Below, one piece after another: positions 19,227-22,250 of a stretch of 22,250 nucleotides of DNA. Made by a program: the position numbers and the translations under genes. The notes below the pieces were generated by a model, which was not told the DNA's origin, ran no database searches, and saw nothing but the letters and a program-made list of their open reading frames with translations. Each line of letters starts with the position of its first letter. Within the stretch, counting starts at the first letter, position 1. Source of the stretch: JACCQS01 sp050999295 (lineage in GTDB: Bacteria; Actinomycetota; Actinomycetes; Mycobacteriales; Geodermatophilaceae); the NCBI GenBank assembly GCA_050999295.1, contig JBPCPI010000058.1:1-22250 (forward strand), in the 5' to 3' direction.

Positions 19227-20618
19227 ATGGCTGACCGGCTCTCGGCGCTCGACACGTCGTTTCTGTATCTCGAGGAGCCGACCACCCCAATGCACGTGGG
19301 GGGACTGGCCGTCTTCCAAGTCCCCGAGGACGGATTCGACTCCAGCCGACTCGTGGCGCTGGTCGAGAAGCGGCTCGGACTGGTTCCCCGGTACCGGCAG
19401 GTCGTCCGCTCCGTGCCGGGCCATCTGGCCAATCCGGTGTGGGTTGACGACCCCGACTTCGACATCGATTTCCACGTCCGGCGCTCGGGCCTGCCCAAGC
19501 CGGGCTCGGACGTCCAGCTGCTCGAACTGGTGGGCAGACTCATGTCCCGCCCGCTGGACCGGCACCGGCCCCTGTGGGAGCTCTACATCGTCGAAGGTCT
19601 CGCCCAAGACCGGTTCGCAGTCATCAGCAAGACCCACCACGCGATGGTCGATGGCATCGGAGCTCTGGACATCGGCCAGGTGATCCTGGATGTGACGCCA
19701 TCACCCAGGCAGACCCCGGAGGATCTGTGGGCCCCAGCCCCGGAGCCCGGATCCCTCCAGCTGCTCGCTGATGCGGTGGCCGAATACCTCCAGCGCCCCT
19801 CGACCGTGCTGGATTCCGTACGCGGCGGGATCGCCGACTTCAAGCACACAGCGAACCGGGTCATCGACACTGTCGGCGGGCTCGCGGCCGCGGCCAGGAT
19901 GGCCGCCCAGCAGGCGCCGGACAGCCCGCTCAACGCGGTGATCGGCGCCCAACGGCGGTTCGGGATCGCCCGTACCTCGTTGGACGACTACAAGCACGTA
20001 CGGAAGGCCCTCGGCGGGACGGTCAACGACGTTGTCCTGGCCACCGTGGCCGGCGCCCTGCGGGAATGGCTGCTCTACCGCGGTGAACCTGTGGTGGCGC
20101 GCACCTCGGTGCGCGCAATGGTGCCGGTATCGGTGCGCTCTGCCGAACACAGCGATTCGCCGGGCAACGAGGTGTCCTCCTACTTCGTGGACCTCCCGGT
20201 CGGGGAACCGAATCCGAAGATGCGGCTGTCCCGGGTGAGTTATGCGATGCAGGCACACAAGGACGCGGGCCAATCCATCGGAGCGAGCGCGCTGGTGGCA
20301 CTGTCCGGATTCGCGCCGCCCACCCTGCACGCGCTGGGCGCCCGGGCAGCAAGCTCGTTGTCCCGCAGGCTGTTCAACGTTGTGGTGACCAACGTTCCAG
20401 GCCCGCAGTTCCCACTCTACGGCGCCGGGGCTCGAATGCTGGAGGTCTTTCCCGTCGTGCCGCTCGCCAAGGGGCAGGGCGTCTCGATCGGGCTTACCTC
20501 CTACAACGGCGGCGTCTATTACGGACTCAACGCCGATCGCGACTCGATGTCCGATGTGGATGTGCTGGCCGATCTGATCGAGCAGTCCCTCGCCGAGCTC
20601 TTGGACACCGTCCTGTGA
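19227..20618 (+). CDS. WS/DGAT-family O-acyltransferase
   Basis: 463 residues. Family marks: N-terminus 'RLSALDTSFLYLEEPTTPMHVG', the catalytic HHxxxDG motif 'HHAMVDG' (137-143), 'PLWELYIVEGL', 'GTVNDVVLATVAGALREWL', 'NVVVTNVPGPQFPLYGAGAR' and 'YNGGVYYGLNADRD'. These enzymes transfer acyl-CoA to fatty alcohols or diacylglycerol to make wax esters or triacylglycerol, and actinobacteria carry several. The substrate cannot be read from sequence. ATG at 19227 is preceded by a G-run (GGGGGG) that serves as Shine-Dalgarno. It is followed by a lipid-hydrolase gene, so a lipid storage-and-turnover pair is plausible. Confidence 0.95.
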   Translation: MADRLSALDTSFLYLEEPTTPMHVGGLAVFQVPEDGFDSSRLVALVEKRLGLVPRYRQVVRSVPGHLANPVWVDDPDFDIDFHVRRSGLPKPGSDVQLLELVGRLMSRPLDRHRPLWELYIVEGLAQDRFAVISKTHHAMVDGIGALDIGQVILDVTPSPRQTPEDLWAPAPEPGSLQLLADAVAEYLQRPSTVLDSVRGGIADFKHTANRVIDTVGGLAAAARMAAQQAPDSPLNAVIGAQRRFGIARTSLDDYKHVRKALGGTVNDVVLATVAGALREWLLYRGEPVVARTSVRAMVPVSVRSAEHSDSPGNEVSSYFVDLPVGEPNPKMRLSRVSYAMQAHKDAGQSIGASALVALSGFAPPTLHALGARAASSLSRRLFNVVVTNVPGPQFPLYGAGARMLEVFPVVPLAKGQGVSIGLTSYNGGVYYGLNADRDSMSDVDVLADLIEQSLAELLDTVL

Positions 20619-20682
20619 TCACCCCGTCCTTGGTCGCGCAGTCTGGTGGTCGGCTCCGTCCTGTGCAGGGCGCTGTCCCCGG

Positions 20683-21633
20683 ATGACTCGTCACGGCATC
20701 GTTCTGGGCGCTGGCGGCGTATTGGGATTCACGTGGTCGGTGGCGGCCCTGCACGCCTGGGAGCAGGAGACCGGGTTAGATGCCCGGGACGCTGATGTCC
20801 GGGTCGGGACCTCGGCTGGCTCGATTGTGGCTGGATTCTTGGGGCTTGGGGTCAGCACGGACACGATCCTGCGGCATCAGCTGGGCACCTCGCTCGAGGA
20901 CGACCGCAACGTCGAATGGGACTACGACGTGGACGGAGGCCGCTCCCGCCCGCCGTTGCCCAAGTTGGGATTCGGCTCGCCGGGCCTGCTGCTCGCGGTA
21001 CTCAAACACCCCCGACGCATCCCACCGCTGGCCGCCATGAGCGGGATCCTCCCCCGCGGCCAGGCCAGGCTGGACCCCCTGGAGCGGATGCTCGACCGGT
21101 TGGCCGAAGGGGCCCAGGACTGGCCCGACCGAGACACCTGGATCGTCGCGATGGATTACGCCACAGGTAACCGCGAGGTCTTCGGCCGGCCTGGGTCGTT
21201 GCCGGCCCGGTTGAGTCAGGCCGTCCAGGCCTCGTGCTCGATCCCCGGTTGGTATCACCCGGTCACGATCGGCCGCCGCTCCTATGTGGACGGCGGGGCG
21301 CTGTCCAGCACGAGTGCCGACCTGCTCGCTGGTGCCGGATTGACCGACGTCCTGGTGATCGCACCGATGGCATCGCGCCATGTCGACCGTCCTCGGTCGC
21401 CGGTGGCAAGGCTCGAACGTCGTTGGAGGCGGCTGACGACCAAGCGAGTCCTGCGGGAGATAGCCACAGTGCAGGCAACCGACACGCGGGTCCGGTTGCT
21501 GTGTCCGGGACCAGTCGATCTGGTGGCGATGGGCGCGAACCTGATGGACCACCACCGTCGCCGTGCGGTCCTGGACACCGCGCTGCGCAGCGCCAGTCAG
21601 CAGATGGCCGATCCCGTCGCGGACACCGGCTGA
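20683..21633 (+). CDS. patatin-like phospholipase family protein
   Basis: 316 residues with the complete patatin dyad: oxyanion-hole motif 'GAGGVLG' (9-15), nucleophile elbow GTSAG (Ser44) and 'DGG' (Asp203). The fold hydrolyses acyl esters of phospholipids or neutral lipids at the membrane face. No signal peptide is seen, so it is cytosolic or membrane-associated. The ATG at 20683 lies 64 bases after the acyltransferase stop, without a clear Shine-Dalgarno. It overlaps the DUF6912 start by one base (TGATG). One TTA codon occurs at Leu32. Confidence 0.9.
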   Translation: MTRHGIVLGAGGVLGFTWSVAALHAWEQETGLDARDADVRVGTSAGSIVAGFLGLGVSTDTILRHQLGTSLEDDRNVEWDYDVDGGRSRPPLPKLGFGSPGLLLAVLKHPRRIPPLAAMSGILPRGQARLDPLERMLDRLAEGAQDWPDRDTWIVAMDYATGNREVFGRPGSLPARLSQAVQASCSIPGWYHPVTIGRRSYVDGGALSSTSADLLAGAGLTDVLVIAPMASRHVDRPRSPVARLERRWRRLTTKRVLREIATVQATDTRVRLLCPGPVDLVAMGANLMDHHRRRAVLDTALRSASQQMADPVADTG

Positions 21634-22127
21634 TGCGGATCTACCTTCCGTCCACGGCCACGGAGTTGGCGACGCTGCGCGACACTGAGACACTTTCCGG
21701 GCCGAGGCAGGCGATGGCGGTGACCGCCGAGCTACGGGCGTGGTACGCCGATCCCGAGCTCGACGAATTGGAGTACGCGGCCCTGCTCGAGGCCGCTCGA
21801 GTCTCGCTCCGGATGGTCGACGCGGATCCTTGCGCCGCGCGCCGGCGGGTCGTCATCGCTGCGGAGGTCCCAGCCTCGGCGGTCGAGCCCGACGTCCGGA
21901 CGGGGCGTGCTTCCGTGCGGCTGACGCGGACGCTGGAGCTGGCCGACGTCGTGGCCCTGCACGTCGACGGTGCCGATGCCGAGCCGGCGGTGAGGGCAGC
22001 AACGGCGGTGGTGATCGAGGCCGATCTCGGCAGCGATGACGCTCAGTTCCTGGTGGACGAGGCCGAGGCCTACGAACTCGGCTGGTATGCCACCCAAGAG
22101 CTCGGTCCGCTGCTCGAACTCCTCTGA
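21633..22127 (+). CDS. DUF6912 family protein
   Basis: 164 residues beginning 'MRIYLPSTATELATL', with 'ELRAWYADPELDELEYAALLEAARVSLRM' in the N-terminal half and 'FLVDEAEAYELGWYATQELGPLLELL' at the C-terminus, the pattern of the actinobacterial DUF6912 family. Function is unknown. It is acidic, with no membrane segment. Its start is fused with the patatin gene's stop by TGATG, so the two are translationally coupled. A probable insertion sequence begins a dozen or so bases after its stop. Confidence 0.85.
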   Translation: MRIYLPSTATELATLRDTETLSGPRQAMAVTAELRAWYADPELDELEYAALLEAARVSLRMVDADPCAARRRVVIAAEVPASAVEPDVRTGRASVRLTRTLELADVVALHVDGADAEPAVRAATAVVIEADLGSDDAQFLVDEAEAYELGWYATQELGPLLELL

Positions 22128-22139
22128 AATCCCGCACTT

Positions 22140-22250
22140 CTTGGGTTCAAGGGGTCGTCGCAACATCCTGAGATTTGGAGTGTTGGATGACTCGTCTTCC
22201 GCCTCGCCGTGATGATCAGCGGCGGTTCTGGCGTCTGATCGGTTCTGGGT
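22140..22250 (+). mobile_element. left end of a probable IS30-type insertion sequence
   Basis: Directly after the DUF6912 gene, a segment with GGGGTCGTCGCAACATCC (22151-22168) precedes a transposase-like start. I recall similar GTCGTCGCAACA terminal sequences from actinobacterial IS30-family elements. Only one end is inside the window, so the terminal inverted repeats and target duplication cannot be confirmed. The exact outer boundary is uncertain. Confidence 0.5.
22187..22250 (+). CDS. N-terminus of a probable IS30-family transposase, cut by window edge
   Basis: Only 21 residues are visible: MTRLPPRRDDQRRFWRLIGS plus Gly. The pattern 'R.FW..I..G' after a basic lead matches the start of actinobacterial IS30 transposases, whose next residues (outside the window) would form the HTH. 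ATG at 22187 has GGAG (22176-22179) 7 bases upstream. Too little is present to judge whether the element is intact. Confidence 0.55.
   Translation, partial: MTRLPPRRDDQRRFWRLIGSG

Overview
The window is high-GC chromosomal DNA from an actinobacterium (Actinomycetota). The evidence is the diagnostic gene order ahcY–mtrA–mtrB–lpqB–comF–hpf–secA on the plus strand, followed by a set of actinobacterial conserved genes (Rv3235-family protein, LysM protein, small HTH protein, SAF protein, CpaE-like ATPase, WS/DGAT acyltransferase, DUF6912). Frequent GTG starts and ATGA/TGATG stop-start overlaps fit this. Genus cannot be fixed from the sequence.

Layout. 1-746 (minus): truncated DUF222/13E12-type protein. 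747-1116: non-coding, with an AT-rich inverted repeat. 1117-1677: small TPR-like protein. 1715-5017: MerR-type regulator overlapping the start of a normal S-adenosylhomocysteine hydrolase (ahcY), then a second, divergent hydrolase-like protein of the short archaeal/thermophile class. 5023-9123: mtrA-mtrB-lpqB, the essential cell-envelope signalling operon. 9318-13935: comF, hpf and secA. 13910-15060: two separate tandem-repeat arrays, each made of copies of a neighbouring gene's 3' end including its stop codon, on either side of an Rv3235-family gene. 15015-16746: LysM membrane protein (minus), a conserved 185-aa protein (plus) and a small HTH protein (minus). 16994-19134: SAF protein and CpaE-like ATPase. 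19227-20618: WS/DGAT acyltransferase. 20683-22127: patatin-like hydrolase and DUF6912 protein. 22140-22250: left edge of a probable IS30-type insertion sequence.

How the parts fit. AhcY removes S-adenosylhomocysteine, the product inhibitor of methylation. MtrAB-LpqB couples envelope state to transcription. HPF silences ribosomes in stationary phase, and SecA drives protein export. The 14-19 kb block looks like an envelope/surface-assembly group.

The most unusual signals are (i) two SAH hydrolase homologues of different structural classes in tandem under a MerR regulator, the second with substituted active-site positions, and (ii) the twin stop-codon-containing 48/49-bp repeat arrays behind secA and the LysM gene. 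No RNA genes or CRISPR arrays were recognised.
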